A stretch of 64,000 bases of DNA from Planctomycetota bacterium (lineage in GTDB: Bacteria; Planctomycetota; Planctomycetia; Pirellulales; PNKZ01). The stretch is taken from the NCBI GenBank assembly GCA_018242585.1, contig JAFEBQ010000009.1, forward strand, positions 127,690 to 191,689, given 5' to 3'. The translations under genes and the position numbers were made by a program. This document shows, piece after piece, positions 36,032-45,308 of the stretch; the stretch's first letter is position 1; each line of letters opens with the position of its first letter. Under the pieces are notes generated by a model, which did no database searches, was not told the origin of the DNA, and saw only the letters and a list, made by a program, of their open reading frames with translations.

Positions 36032-37717
36032 CTACCAGTCTTCCCCACCTTTTCGGGTGCCACAGACCGACACCCGCATGCCCAGAGCCTCGGCCATCGC
36101 CGCTTTGGTCAGCAGGGCCAGATCGGCCGCCTCGGCGTCGGCGGCATAGGCCACCTGAATATGGTTGCTAGGGTGCCGGGCCATCATCTGGTCGCGCGAC
36201 ACGCCATAAGTCACCGCATGCATGATCGGCCAGGCCGGCGTCGTGGCCTGCCAGCGACGTTCGGTCTCGGTCGCTGGCAACTCGACCACCCCAGCCCGCC
36301 CCAGGTCCATATTCAGCCGACCATCGGCCACAAACACTCGCGACCAGACAATTTCGCCGGGCTTGGAAATACCTCGCAACGTCCCGCCCCCCAGCCGGAA
36401 ATACATCGGCGGCTGCCGCAGGCTTGAAGCCCCCTGCCAGCCGTCAATGAAGTGGGCCGGCGGTGCAGACCCGCTAATCAGGAACACCCAGACATAGTCC
36501 TCGACCGTGCCGCTGCGGTCGATGTCCCCCCAGCGCAGATCGTGCAACGTGTTCTCGGCCGGTTGTTCGAGCGCCCGGTGGACGCGATAGGTCATCAGGC
36601 CGTCGATGCCCGCGCACTCGTCCACCTCGTTAAAGTGAGGCAGCGGCTCGTTGGCATAAAGCACCCGGCTACCGTCGCGTGAAGCGACCGGCGGGCGATC
36701 CGCATTGTTCAAAGTCCCCTCGACCAGATCGCTGGCGGGCAGCAAATCCTTCAGCCCCTGCTGATACTGAATGCCGATCGTCGCGCAGCCAAAGTCATCA
36801 GCCAATCGCAACGCCGCCACGTACATCTTGCACTGCTGGTGAATCTGCTCGTCGGTCAGCTCGGTCTGCGGATCAGTCCCCGTGTGGAACTTAAGCCCCC
36901 GCTCGTCGTACCAGGCGCGCACCCGCCGGGCTTCGTCATCGCTGACTTGCGTTGTCTCGTAAAAGAGCGACGACTGGCTGAGCCGTTCCTTGTAGATGCC
37001 TGTCGCGTGCAGCAGCTCGTCGGGTACGATGGCGTTGTACATGCCCATGCACCCTTCGTCGAACACGCCCATGATCGCCTTGTTGCGTTGCAGCTCGCCG
37101 GCTAGTTCCGCGCCGAGCTTGCGCGCCTTGCCGGGCAGCTTCACATCTTTAAGCGGCGCGACGTGGGACGTCTTGTGATGGATACGTCCGGTCTTGAGCC
37201 ACTTGCGCAATCGCGAGGTGAAGAACTCGTCGGTGAAGTCCTCGCACCAGAGCGTCGAGTATTTCACGCCGGCCTTGGTCAACGAGCCGTTCAGGTTCAA
37301 CATTCCAACCAGTCCCGGCCACGTGCCCGACCAATTGGCACAGGTCAGAATCGGCCCACGGTGGCTCATCAGCCCCGCCAGGACGTGGTGCGAATACTGC
37401 CATACCGCCTCGGCCACGATCAGCGGCGCGTGCCGGTCGAGTCCGGCAAAGACGCACATCCCCTCCTTTTGCGAGCCGATGAACCCGTGCCCTTCGTCGG
37501 GCTTGTACGGATGCCCGCGTACGATCTCGTATCCCTCGGCGGCGACGGCCGCGGCCAAGGCGGCTTCCATCGCCTGCTGGGCCGGCCAGCAAGTCTGATT
37601 GGCGCTGGACCGTAAATCGCCGCTGGCCACCAGCAGCACTTGCCGCTTTTTCAACTTGGCAGGATTGGCTGGCGTTGGCGATTCGGAGGCGGGAGCCGAG
37701 CCGTTGTTGTCACTCAT
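36032..37717 (-). CDS. L-fucose isomerase-like protein
   Basis: The 561-residue protein resembles the L-fucose/L-arabinose isomerase fold. The N-terminal Rossmann-like halves contain [10 protein letters not shown] and [17 protein letters not shown]. The C-terminal domain contains [27 protein letters not shown] and [21 protein letters not shown], the last matching the C-terminal motif of FucI-type enzymes. The first 22 residues are Ser/Pro-rich without a signal. Whether the metal-binding residues are intact was not established, so the exact sugar is open. The gene stands alone, divergent from the EVE gene. Confidence 0.65.
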   Translation of the reverse strand: MSDNNGSAPASESPTPANPAKLKKRQVLLVASGDLRSSANQTCWPAQQAMEAALAAAVAAEGYEIVRGHPYKPDEGHGFIGSQKEGMCVFAGLDRHAPLIVAEAVWQYSHHVLAGLMSHRGPILTCANWSGTWPGLVGMLNLNGSLTKAGVKYSTLWCEDFTDEFFTSRLRKWLKTGRIHHKTSHVAPLKDVKLPGKARKLGAELAGELQRNKAIMGVFDEGCMGMYNAIVPDELLHATGIYKERLSQSSLFYETTQVSDDEARRVRAWYDERGLKFHTGTDPQTELTDEQIHQQCKMYVAALRLADDFGCATIGIQYQQGLKDLLPASDLVEGTLNNADRPPVASRDGSRVLYANEPLPHFNEVDECAGIDGLMTYRVHRALEQPAENTLHDLRWGDIDRSGTVEDYVWVFLISGSAPPAHFIDGWQGASSLRQPPMYFRLGGGTLRGISKPGEIVWSRVFVADGRLNMDLGRAGVVELPATETERRWQATTPAWPIMHAVTYGVSRDQMMARHPSNHIQVAYAADAEAADLALLTKAAMAEALGMRVSVCGTRKGGEDW

Positions 37718-37939
37718 CGGGAGGTTGATCCTTGGGCGTCGTCAGGTGGCGATGGGTTGTTTGGTCGCGAAGAAGGTGATCGGACGGTGGCCCAGACATC
37801 TTGAACTGCGGCCAATTCAATCGAGAATAATCAGCCGGCCCACGTGACGACAGAGGCTGAGGCCGCCCCCTGGACCACAAATCGCCGGAAATACTGGTCC
37901 GCCTCAACAATTCGATCCTCCAACTTAGCCCACAACACC

Positions 37940-38473
37940 ATGCCACCGACCAAGAAATACTGGCTTCTCAAGAGTGAACCCGAGTCGTTTTCGATCGACG
38001 ATTTGGCCCGCGCGCCGCAACAGACCACCTGCTGGAGCGGCGTGCGCAACTATCAGGCCCGCAACTTCATGCGCGACGAGATGCACCTCGGCGACGAGGT
38101 TCTGTACTACCACTCGAACGCCGAACCGTCGGCCGTGGTCGGCACCGCGGTCGTCGTGCGCGAGGCCTACCCGGACCACACCCAGTTCGACGCCAAGAGC
38201 GACTATTTCGATCCCAAGGCGACGCCGGCCAAACCGGTTTGGCAAATGGTAGATATCCGTTTGCAACAAGTATTTCCGGCGGCGCTCTCGATCGAGCGCC
38301 TGCGCACCGTGCCTGCGTTGAAGAATATGGAACTGCTGCGGCGCGGCTCGCGCTTGTCGGTCCAGCCGGTGAGCAAAGCCGAGTTCGAAGCCATCTTGCG
38401 GTTGGCCAAAGACGAGGCGCCGGCCAAAAAGAAATCAACCCAGCCGCGACGTGTCACTCGCGCCAAGAAATAG
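37940..38473 (+). CDS. EVE-domain protein
   Basis: The 177-residue protein is a single EVE domain (PUA-like fold), opening MPPTKKYWLLKSEPESFSID and continuing CWSGVRNYQARNFMR, GDEVLYYHSN and PVWQMVDIRL. EVE domains bind modified bases or nucleotides. The Lys/Arg tail (KKKSTQPRRVTRAKK) is basic. ATG at 37940 gives the family start. It ends only four bases before the bioF start, so the two are likely cotranscribed. Confidence 0.9.
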   Translation: MPPTKKYWLLKSEPESFSIDDLARAPQQTTCWSGVRNYQARNFMRDEMHLGDEVLYYHSNAEPSAVVGTAVVVREAYPDHTQFDAKSDYFDPKATPAKPVWQMVDIRLQQVFPAALSIERLRTVPALKNMELLRRGSRLSVQPVSKAEFEAILRLAKDEAPAKKKSTQPRRVTRAKK

Positions 38474-38477
38474 TCTT

Positions 38478-39644
38478 ATGGCTCACGACAGTCTCCACTG
38501 GCTCGACACCGCGCTCGCCGATTTGGATCGTGCCGACCTGCGCCGTACTTTGCGCGAGCGCCACGGCCGGCAATCGGCCACGTTCGAGCTTGACGGTCGG
38601 CAAGTCCTGAACTTTGGCTCGAACGATTACCTGGGACTGGCCGCCGACCCGCGCCTGGTCGCGGCCGCGTCGGCGGCGCTGGCCGAGCAAGGGCTGGGGA
38701 GCGGGGCGAGCCCCCTGATCTGCGGCCGCAGCGACCTGCACGCGCGGCTCGAATCGCGCCTCGCTGAGTTCAAACAAACCGAAGCGGCGCTGTTGTTCCC
38801 TTCGGGCTTTGCCGCCAATCAAGGGACGATTCCCGCGCTGGCCGGCGAAGGGGACGCCATCTTCAGCGATGCGCTCAATCACGCCTCGATCGTCGACGGC
38901 TGCCGGCTCAGTCGGGCGACGGTCCACGTCTATCCGCACGTTGACGTCACTATGCTCGAGAACTTGCTGCGCGACAGCGCGCACTATCGCCGTCGCCTGA
39001 TCGTGACCGACACCTTGTTCAGCATGAACGGCGATGTCGCGCCGTTGCGTGATCTAGTGGCGCTGGCCCAAAAGTACCATTGCATGCTGATGGTCGATGA
39101 AGCCCACGCCACGGGTATCTTCGGCGCTGGCGGTCGCGGGCTGGCTGAGGAGTTAGGCGTCGAAGCCGAGATTCCAATTCGGATGGGAACGCTTAGCAAG
39201 GCCCTGGGCGCTGCGGGAGGTTTCGTCTGCGGCAGTCGCGCGTTGATCGACTGGTTGGCCAACCGCGCTCGTTCATATGTGTTCTCGACGGCGCAACCTG
39301 CCGTAGTGTGCGCGGCAGCGCTCGCGGCGCTCGACATCGTGCGCAATGAGCCCGCGCGGCGCACGCAGTTATTGGCACAATCCACGGCGCTGCGCGAGCG
39401 CCTGCGCCGTCAAGGCTGGCAAGTTCCCGTTGACCGGAGCCAGATCGTACCGGTGATCGTCGGCGAACCTGCCGCCGCGGTGGCGCTATCGCGCCGATTG
39501 TGGGACGCCGGGCTATTCGTCCCGGCCATCCGGCCACCCTCGGTTCCCGTCGGCGAGTCGTTGTTGCGCATCAGCGTCAGCTACGCGCACACGCCGGCGA
39601 TGCTGGACCGTTTGGCCAATGCGCTGGGTACATCTTCTGCCTGA
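38478..39644 (+). CDS. bioF: 8-amino-7-oxononanoate synthase (biotin biosynthesis)
   Basis: The 388-residue PLP enzyme condenses pimeloyl-ACP/CoA with L-alanine. It has NFGSNDYLGLAADPRL, the glycine-rich GLGSGASPLICG, DALNHASIVDGCRLS, DEAHATGIFG and the PLP lysine K241 in GTLSKALGAAGG, all of the alpha-oxoamine synthase family. BioF fits best, but a 2-amino-3-ketobutyrate ligase cannot be excluded by eye. No other bio genes are adjacent. The start lies four bases after the EVE stop. Confidence 0.88.
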   Translation: MAHDSLHWLDTALADLDRADLRRTLRERHGRQSATFELDGRQVLNFGSNDYLGLAADPRLVAAASAALAEQGLGSGASPLICGRSDLHARLESRLAEFKQTEAALLFPSGFAANQGTIPALAGEGDAIFSDALNHASIVDGCRLSRATVHVYPHVDVTMLENLLRDSAHYRRRLIVTDTLFSMNGDVAPLRDLVALAQKYHCMLMVDEAHATGIFGAGGRGLAEELGVEAEIPIRMGTLSKALGAAGGFVCGSRALIDWLANRARSYVFSTAQPAVVCAAALAALDIVRNEPARRTQLLAQSTALRERLRRQGWQVPVDRSQIVPVIVGEPAAAVALSRRLWDAGLFVPAIRPPSVPVGESLLRISVSYAHTPAMLDRLANALGTSSA

Positions 39645-39687
39645 GCGCAATACGGCATGCCTTTGCTCCTCGCGGCGAAGGCCGCGC

Positions 39688-39801
39688 ACCCTCGCCCCTT
39701 GCGGGAGAGGGTGGCGAGCGCAGCAAGCCGGGTGAGGGGTTGATGCCGTGTACCAGCTTCTACCCCCTCACCCCAACCCTCTCCCACGGAGGGGAGAGGG
39801 A
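39688..39801. repeat. Palindromic element A3 between genes
   Basis: It carries hairpins CCCTCGCCCC/GGGAGAGGG at the left, GGTGAGGGGT/CCCCCTCACC in the middle and CCCTCTCCC/GGGGAGAGGG at the right. It fills the convergent gap between bioF and folC. Same style as A1 and A2. Confidence 0.7.
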
Positions 39802-39812
39802 GTCAGAAGGGA

Positions 39813-41213
39813 TTAATCTTTCGCGTCCCCCGACGTTGCCAACTGGCGAATCTCGGCGGCGATGAAGAATGACCCCGTCACGCAGAGCAGATCATCCTTG
39901 CCGAGCCCTTCGTTGGCCAACTCCCAGGCCGTGGCCGGATCGTCGGCCGTTTCGATCGGCTTGTCGCTCAACTGCTGGGCTAACGTCGCCAATTCTTCGA
40001 CCGGCACGCCGCGCGGATTCGTTTGATAGCGCGTGACGATTACCCGATCGAAGCGGGGGAGTAAAACCTGCAACATGCCGACCACGTCTTTATCCTTGGT
40101 CGCGGCCAACAGCAGCACGCGCCGCCGCGCCGGCAGGCTTTCCTCGAGCGTCGCCACCAGCGCCTCGACGGCAGCGACGTTATGCGCCGCGTCGATCACC
40201 ACGGCCGGGTGACGCCGCAAGACCTCGACCCGAGCGGGCCAGTTCACCGTCGCCAGCCCGTGCCGCAGGGCGGTGTCGGAAATCTGCCAGTCTTGTCGCC
40301 GCAGTTCCTGGACGACGGCCAGGGCCAGGGCCGCGTTCTCGGCCTGGTGACGTCCCAGCAAGTGCAACTCGACGGCGGCCCAGCGGTGTTCGCGCCCTGG
40401 CGCCAGATAGTCAACGTCGATCGTCCCCATGCCGTGCGATTTGGAAGCATCGCGGGGCGGATGATAAGTCACGCGGAACTCGCGTCCGGCCTGCACCCAG
40501 CGCGAGCCACACCGGCGCGTCGCCGCTTCGACCGCGGCCAAGGCCCGCGGGCCGACGCCGCTGACAACCGGCACACCCGGCTTGACGATGCCGGCCTTCT
40601 CCTCGGCAATGGCTTCGACCGTGGCGCCAAGCTGCTTGGTGTGATCGAGGCTGACATTCGTGATCACCGACACCACGGGCAAACAAACATTCGTCGAGTC
40701 GAGCCGGCCCCCCATGCCGACTTCCATCACCGCCACGTCGGCGCGATGGGCGACAAAGTGCAACCAGGCCAGGGCCGTCGTCAATTCAAAGTAAGTGGGG
40801 CCCATCTCACCCGGGCCGTGGGCGGCCGCCTCGGTGTCCATCCGCTCGACCACTGGCTGCAAGCGCTCGACCAGCGCGATGAACTCGGCCTGAGGGCAAT
40901 TCTGCCCGTCGATGCTGAACCGTTCTTCGATGCGGTGCAAATGAGGCGAGCTGAACAGCCCGGTGCGATAGCCAGCCGCAGTCAGGATCGACGCCACCAT
41001 GGCGGCAGTCGAGCCCTTTCCCTTGGTGCCGGTGATATGCACGACGGGAAGCTGCCGCTCGGGATGTCCCAGATGGGCCAGCAGCTCGTGCATCCGGTCG
41101 AGCTTGAATTCGCGCTCATTGTAGCCGACCGCGGCCGCGCGTTCAAAGTCGACGCGACGCAGCAGCACGGCCAGCGCCGCTTCGTACTCTTGGTTGGTAC
41201 TGAGCACCGACAT
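39813..41213 (-). CDS. folC: Folylpolyglutamate synthase / dihydrofolate synthase
   Basis: The 466-residue Mur-ligase-fold enzyme adds glutamate to folates. The P-loop HITGTKGKGSTAAM (58-71) is followed by SSPHLHRIEERFSIDG, VMEVGMGGRLDSTN, TNVSLDHTKQLG, the KPGVPVVSG segment and VIDAAHNVAAVE. Length fits FolC. ATG at 41213 is the start that gives the usual N-terminus (MSVLSTNQEYEAALAVL). It is downstream of the small 67-residue gene and rpsR on the same strand. Confidence 0.93.
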   Translation of the reverse strand: MSVLSTNQEYEAALAVLLRRVDFERAAAVGYNEREFKLDRMHELLAHLGHPERQLPVVHITGTKGKGSTAAMVASILTAAGYRTGLFSSPHLHRIEERFSIDGQNCPQAEFIALVERLQPVVERMDTEAAAHGPGEMGPTYFELTTALAWLHFVAHRADVAVMEVGMGGRLDSTNVCLPVVSVITNVSLDHTKQLGATVEAIAEEKAGIVKPGVPVVSGVGPRALAAVEAATRRCGSRWVQAGREFRVTYHPPRDASKSHGMGTIDVDYLAPGREHRWAAVELHLLGRHQAENAALALAVVQELRRQDWQISDTALRHGLATVNWPARVEVLRRHPAVVIDAAHNVAAVEALVATLEESLPARRRVLLLAATKDKDVVGMLQVLLPRFDRVIVTRYQTNPRGVPVEELATLAQQLSDKPIETADDPATAWELANEGLGKDDLLCVTGSFFIAAEIRQLATSGDAKD

Positions 41214-41328
41214 TGACGAGTGACTGCCCGGGAAAGAATCGCTAGAGTTGTCGCCAAGTCGAGTGTATCGCGCCGGAGCGAGCAGGGAAACGGGCCGGTA
41301 TTCGCGGCGATTGTCGCTAGTTTGGGGG

Positions 41329-41535
41329 CTAAGCCGCCAGTGGATGGCCGGCGCGCTCGAGAGGGGGCGCCCGGTCGAGCGATTCACAAAGCCGCCGCAT
41401 TTCTTCCACGTCGCGGCGCATCGAGTCGATCAGGTAGCTTTCATTGCGCCGATCGGCCAGCAACCATTGCTCGTGACACAGCGTGAGGTGTTCGAGCAAA
41501 TCCTGCATCCACAAATACTTCGCCTGACGATCCAT
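41329..41535 (-). CDS. Small 67-67-residue-class conserved-looking acidic protein
   Basis: The 68-codon reading gives a helical, soluble product beginning MDRQAKYLWMQDLLEHL and containing RRNESYLIDSMRRDVEEMRRLCESL, with a short Pro/Ala tail. The regular heptad-like pattern and ATG placement suggest a real gene. It is 115 bases upstream of folC and 320 bases downstream of rpsR. I do not recognise the family; a planctomycete-specific housekeeping mini-protein is a guess. Confidence 0.6.
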   Translation of the reverse strand: MDRQAKYLWMQDLLEHLTLCHEQWLLADRRNESYLIDSMRRDVEEMRRLCESLDRAPPLERAGHPLAA

Positions 41536-41818
41536 CGCGGTGTGACTCCTCGGGTGAACTGCGAAGCGCGCATGACTGCTACTTCGTTTGGTGGACGTAC
41601 CCGAGGAAAGGTTTGCAGATGGCGTGCCAAAGTGGGCCGCCTCTCGATGCAAGGCGATCGGAATGCGCCGAGTCAGTTCGGGCGCAACCGGTTACGAGTT
41701 GCGACGCGCCGAAAAGGGCGCGCCGCCTGCTACTCCCAAACCGGGAACCGCTTTGTAAAACCTGCAAAGCGACAGGCTGGCGCGCAGTAATCCCCGACAT
41801 CACCATCAGGCAGAAACA
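41536..41818. other. Gap between the mini-protein gene and the rpsR terminator
   Basis: No coding frame with family likeness is visible. A promoter for the mini-protein and folC should lie here if they are not read through from rpsR; I cannot point to one. Confidence 0.45.
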
Positions 41819-41844
41819 CGGTAGCAACTTCGAGACAGCTACCG
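41819..41844 (-). terminator. Terminator-like hairpin after rpsR
   Basis: On the minus strand CGGTAGC and GCTACCG form a perfect 7-bp stem with a 12-base loop, followed by TGTTTCT. It starts 12 bases after the rpsR stop. The T-tract is imperfect, so read-through toward folC is possible. Confidence 0.55.
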
Positions 41845-41855
41845 AGCCCGAGCGA

Positions 41856-42104
41856 CTAGTCGCCAACGTACGGCAACAGGGCCATGAACCGAGCGCGCTT
41901 CACGGCTTCGGTCACGGCGTGCTGGCTGACGGCGGTGCAGCCGGTCTTGCGACGGCTGATGATCTTGCCTTGCCGGCTGACCATCTTGGACAACAGTTCC
42001 AAGTCCTTGTAATCGACGTACATCGGACGAGGACGCTTACCGTCGACGAAAACGGGGTCCTTCTTCTTACTGCGAATATTGTTCTTTGCGCGCTTTTTGG
42101 CCAT
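41856..42104 (-). CDS. rpsR: 30S ribosomal protein bS18
   Basis: The 82-residue protein matches bS18: basic N-terminus ([19 protein letters not shown]), [27 protein letters not shown] and [18 protein letters not shown]. It binds with bS6 on the 30S platform. The usual neighbours rpsF, ssb and rplI are absent, so the ribosomal cluster is broken up in this genome. One Cys (TGC) replaces the common TGL/TGT context. Confidence 0.96.
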   Translation of the reverse strand: MAKKRAKNNIRSKKKDPVFVDGKRPRPMYVDYKDLELLSKMVSRQGKIISRRKTGCTAVSQHAVTEAVKRARFMALLPYVGD

Positions 42105-42504
42105 GACTACTCGGACGGGCTGAATGCTCTCAAGGCCGGTCGGCCTAGGTAAATCGGAAACCGCAAATCGTACCCGAAGCAGCCAAAACCGTCAAATGGT
42201 CGGCCCAGGTTTCGCAGCCTGCGTCCACCGACCGCCGGCGCTGGGCAAACTCCCCATTTGCCCACTGTTTTGCCACGATTTCGCGCGTTTTTGCTACGCC
42301 GAGCCCAGCCGCATGTTGCCGATTTTCACCACCGGCGGCCTTCCCAGTAGCGAGCCAAACGCCGAAACCGCCTCCCCGACGTTTTCGAGCTATGGTTGCT
42401 TTTGTCCTGAGTTTTCGTCGATTCGCTCCGGGCTGGCGGCCCGGGGACCAGTCGCGATCACTCCGGACAAAAACACCACACGATATACACCAGGGGAACG
42501 TCCG
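42105..42504. other. Divergent 400-base gap between rpsR and the TPR gene
   Basis: It should carry promoters for both flanking genes. I see no clear -35/-10 pair. A GC-rich hairpin (CCGGGCTGGCGGCCCGG, near 42429-42445) lies about 60 bases before the TPR start. An open plus-strand frame runs through the gap but has no family likeness and joins the TPR gene, so I treat it as non-coding. Confidence 0.45.
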
Positions 42505-43191
42505 ATGTCACGCGTTGCTGCAATCGCCGCCCTGCTGCTCATGACCACTTCGGCCAGTGCATGGGAAGTCGGCGATACGGTCGTCGCTGTCCGCCGCGCT
42601 CGACTTGTCGACAATGGCCAGACCGTCGATTCGGTATCGCCGGGCGTGCAACTGAGCGTGCTCGCCATCGAAGGGAACCGCTTGCAGGTCACCAACGGCA
42701 CGGCTGGTTGGATCGAATCGAGCGCCGTGGCCGCTCCCGCCGCCGCCATCGAACAATTCACCGCGGCCGTCCGCCGCAACCCGCGCGACGCCGAAACGAT
42801 TTATGCCCGGGGCAATGTGTTGCGGGCCTTGGGGCGCTTTGACGAAGCGATCGCCGACTTTAACCGGCTGGTCCAGTTAGCCCCGCAAGCCGCCGCCTAC
42901 AACGGTCGCGGCCGGGTTTGGTTTGAACTGGGCAACTACGACAACGCGATCAACGATTTCACCCGCGCCCTCGAACAAGCGCCGAACAACCCCATGCTCT
43001 ACAACAATCGGAGCGCAGCTTGGGAGTTGCAGGGGAACCACGAGCGGGCGATGGCCGACCTGGAACAAGCCCTGCGTCACAGCCCGGATCATGACCTGGT
43101 CCAGCACAATCGCAATCGCCTGCTGCAGGCCCGCAAGGCCGGGCACAAACTAGCCGCAACCAGCAGCGAAAAGCCGGCGCTGCAGAACTAA
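42505..43191 (+). CDS. Secreted TPR protein with SH3-like N-terminus
   Basis: The 228-residue product has a signal peptide (MSRVAAIAALLLMTTSASA), a small beta-rich part at about 20-75 (GDTVVAVRRARLVDN...GNRLQVTNGTAGWIES) that looks like an SH3-type domain, and three TPRs at about 90-195 (FDEAIADFNRLVQLAP, YDNAINDFTRALEQAP, HERAMADLEQALRHSP). ATG at 42505 has AGGGGAA six bases upstream. It ends in a strong terminator, so it is monocistronic. It probably acts as a periplasmic protein-binding scaffold. Confidence 0.85.
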   Translation: MSRVAAIAALLLMTTSASAWEVGDTVVAVRRARLVDNGQTVDSVSPGVQLSVLAIEGNRLQVTNGTAGWIESSAVAAPAAAIEQFTAAVRRNPRDAETIYARGNVLRALGRFDEAIADFNRLVQLAPQAAAYNGRGRVWFELGNYDNAINDFTRALEQAPNNPMLYNNRSAAWELQGNHERAMADLEQALRHSPDHDLVQHNRNRLLQARKAGHKLAATSSEKPALQN

Positions 43192-43228
43192 CCGCCGCCG
43201 CGGCCCGAACAATTTGGCAACTACCCCT

Positions 43229-43270
43229 GAGCCGGGACGTCCCAGTGACGCCCCGGCTCGTTCTTTTTTT
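43229..43270 (+). terminator. Rho-independent terminator of the TPR gene
   Basis: GAGCCGGGACGT and ACGCCCCGGCTC form a 12-bp stem (one G-T pair) with a 7-base loop, followed by GTTCTTTTTTT. It starts 38 bases after the stop. Confidence 0.88.
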
Positions 43271-43455
43271 GCGGCACGCTTAGTCGTGCGATAGCCCAGG
43301 ACTTTCGGATACCGGCGGGAGCCTAGCTGGAATCCCGATTACAATTGCTGGATTCCAGCGACTGCTTTTTGTGATTATGGTGGCAGCGCCGGTCCTGCAA
43401 CACAAAAATAATCTGGGCACTCTATGCTCAAAAATCCGACGAAGGCGCGCCAGTC

Positions 43456-43794
43456 ATGAACGAGCACTTATCCGAATCGAACACGCGCGACTCGCCAAAT
43501 CGAAGCCGACCTGTAATTGCTCGCGCGGGACTTTGCTTTTCTAGCATCAGCCTGATTGGCGTTCTAATTGCCTCTTGTTCGCAGATACTTAGACAATTTG
43601 GAGCTACAAAAACGGTCGTCGAAAACACGACCATTTTAGTTGCTAGCCTGTCGATCCCGGGGTTTCTGCTGAGCGCAGTTGGACTCTATTTCAAAGGCGG
43701 GCCACGGCGAGCAGCAATTTGGGGGTGCATACTGGGCCTCATTACTCTTGTATGCCTACCAACGTTTCTATTGCCGTGGATTTCGCAGCGCTAA
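43456..43794 (+). CDS. Small hypothetical membrane protein
   Basis: The 112-residue product has a polar 22-residue head, then three hydrophobic segments at about 24-42, 58-78 and 85-107. No family motif was recognised. The local sequence (about 43270-43790) is visibly less GC-rich than the neighbours, and the codon choice (many A/T third positions) differs, which hints at recent acquisition. It lies alone between the TPR terminator and the secreted hydrolase gene. Confidence 0.6.
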   Translation: MNEHLSESNTRDSPNRSRPVIARAGLCFSSISLIGVLIASCSQILRQFGATKTVVENTTILVASLSIPGFLLSAVGLYFKGGPRRAAIWGCILGLITLVCLPTFLLPWISQR

Positions 43795-43933
43795 GTGCGG
43801 CTTTGCTGCCGGCGGCCGCGCCGGTGGACCTCAAAGCTCTGGCGCCGCCGGCCGAATAGTTGCAATTCGTCCGGGGCGTCGTGACACTGGTGGGGTCTTT
43901 GATTCCTGCCCGCCACGACCCGCCGGAGTTGCC

Positions 43934-45271
43934 ATGCGCACGCTCGTTCTTGGTTCCTTTGCCGCGCTCGCGTTCTTCGTTACGACGATCGGTTCCGCGC
44001 TCGCGGGCGGCACCTACTACGATGTCAGCTATCTTCCCTCGGAGAAAACAGGCGAGCTGCCGCTCGGCGTCACTTACACCGTGTGGATACCCGACGGCGA
44101 CGAACGGCTGCGCGGGGCGATCGTCCACCAGCATGGCTGTGGCGAAGGGGCGTGCCAGGGTGGCAGAACGGCCGCCTACGATCTGCACTGGCAGGCGCTG
44201 GCCCGCAAGTGGAACTGCGCTCTGGTCGGGCCGTCGTATCACCAATCGAAAAAGCAGAACTGCCGGCTCTGGTGCGATCCGCGCAATGGGTCAAACCAGA
44301 CCTTTCTCAAAGCTTTGCACGACATCGGAGCGCGGTCGAAACATGCCGAGCTGGCCGAGGTTCCCTGGTGCCTGTGGGGGCACTCGGGCGGCGGGTACTG
44401 GGCCAGCTTGATGCAGACGATGTATCCCGAGCGGATCGTCGCCATCTGGTTTCGCTCGGGGACCGCTTATGCCACCTGGGAGAAAGGCGAGATCGACAAG
44501 CCCGAGATCCCGGCCGCAGCGTACGAGATTCCGATGATGTGCAACCCGGGCGCGAAGGAGAACGGCGACAAGCGATTCAACGGCGCCTGGACCGGCACGA
44601 TGAGCATGTTCAAAGCCTATCGGGCCAAGGGAGCGCCGATTGGTTTTGCGCCCGATCCGCGCACCAGCCACGAATGTGGCGACTCGCGCTATCTGGCGAT
44701 TCCGTTTTTTGACGCCTGCCTGGCCCAGCGACTCCCCACGCCGGGAAGCAACAGCCAGAAGCTCCGGCCAGTTGACGCGGCGCAAAGCTACCTGGCGCCT
44801 CTGTTGGGCGAGCAAGCCTCGCCAGCCGCCGAGTACAAAAGCGACGCGGCCGAAGCGGTCTGGCTTCCCAACGCCGCGGTGGCCAAGGCCTGGGCCGAAT
44901 ACGTCAAAGACGGCGCGACCAGCGACACCACTCCCCCCACGGCCCCGACCAACGTGCAATGGTCGCGGAATAGCGACGGGCGGATTGCGCTGGCCTGGCT
45001 GTGCGACGCCGACTTCGAGAGCGGCTTGCAGGCGTTCGTCATCACTCGCAACGGCGAGCGCGTGGGCCGTGTGCCCGAGCAAGGCAACACTCGATTTGGC
45101 CGGCCCCTGTTTCAAGGGATGTCGTACCACGACACGCCCGATCCCAAGCTGGCGATGATGGCCTTCACGACCAAGTCGCCCGACGAAGCGCCGGCCGAGT
45201 ATCAGGTGATCGCCGTCAACAGCGCCGGACTCGAATCGGCCCCCGCGACAGCGAAACCGGCTCGCCCATAA
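43934..45271 (+). CDS. Secreted alpha/beta hydrolase with a C-terminal Fn3-like part
   Basis: The 445-residue product has a signal peptide (MRTLVLGSFAALAFFVTTIG to about 25). Its nucleophile elbow is GHSGGGYW (Ser near residue 157), preceded by HQHGCGEG as oxyanion region. Five or more extra cysteines in the catalytic part (CGEGAC, NCRLWC) suggest disulfides and export. Residues from about 340 (PPTAPTNVQW...) read like an Fn3-type module. Substrate unknown. It is followed 37 bases later by the ThuA gene, so an operon with ThuA and the SGNH gene is likely. Confidence 0.82.
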   Translation: MRTLVLGSFAALAFFVTTIGSALAGGTYYDVSYLPSEKTGELPLGVTYTVWIPDGDERLRGAIVHQHGCGEGACQGGRTAAYDLHWQALARKWNCALVGPSYHQSKKQNCRLWCDPRNGSNQTFLKALHDIGARSKHAELAEVPWCLWGHSGGGYWASLMQTMYPERIVAIWFRSGTAYATWEKGEIDKPEIPAAAYEIPMMCNPGAKENGDKRFNGAWTGTMSMFKAYRAKGAPIGFAPDPRTSHECGDSRYLAIPFFDACLAQRLPTPGSNSQKLRPVDAAQSYLAPLLGEQASPAAEYKSDAAEAVWLPNAAVAKAWAEYVKDGATSDTTPPTAPTNVQWSRNSDGRIALAWLCDADFESGLQAFVITRNGERVGRVPEQGNTRFGRPLFQGMSYHDTPDPKLAMMAFTTKSPDEAPAEYQVIAVNSAGLESAPATAKPARP

Positions 45272-45308
45272 ACTAAACCATTCGCCTAACTTTTAGCTGG
45301 AGCCTGTC

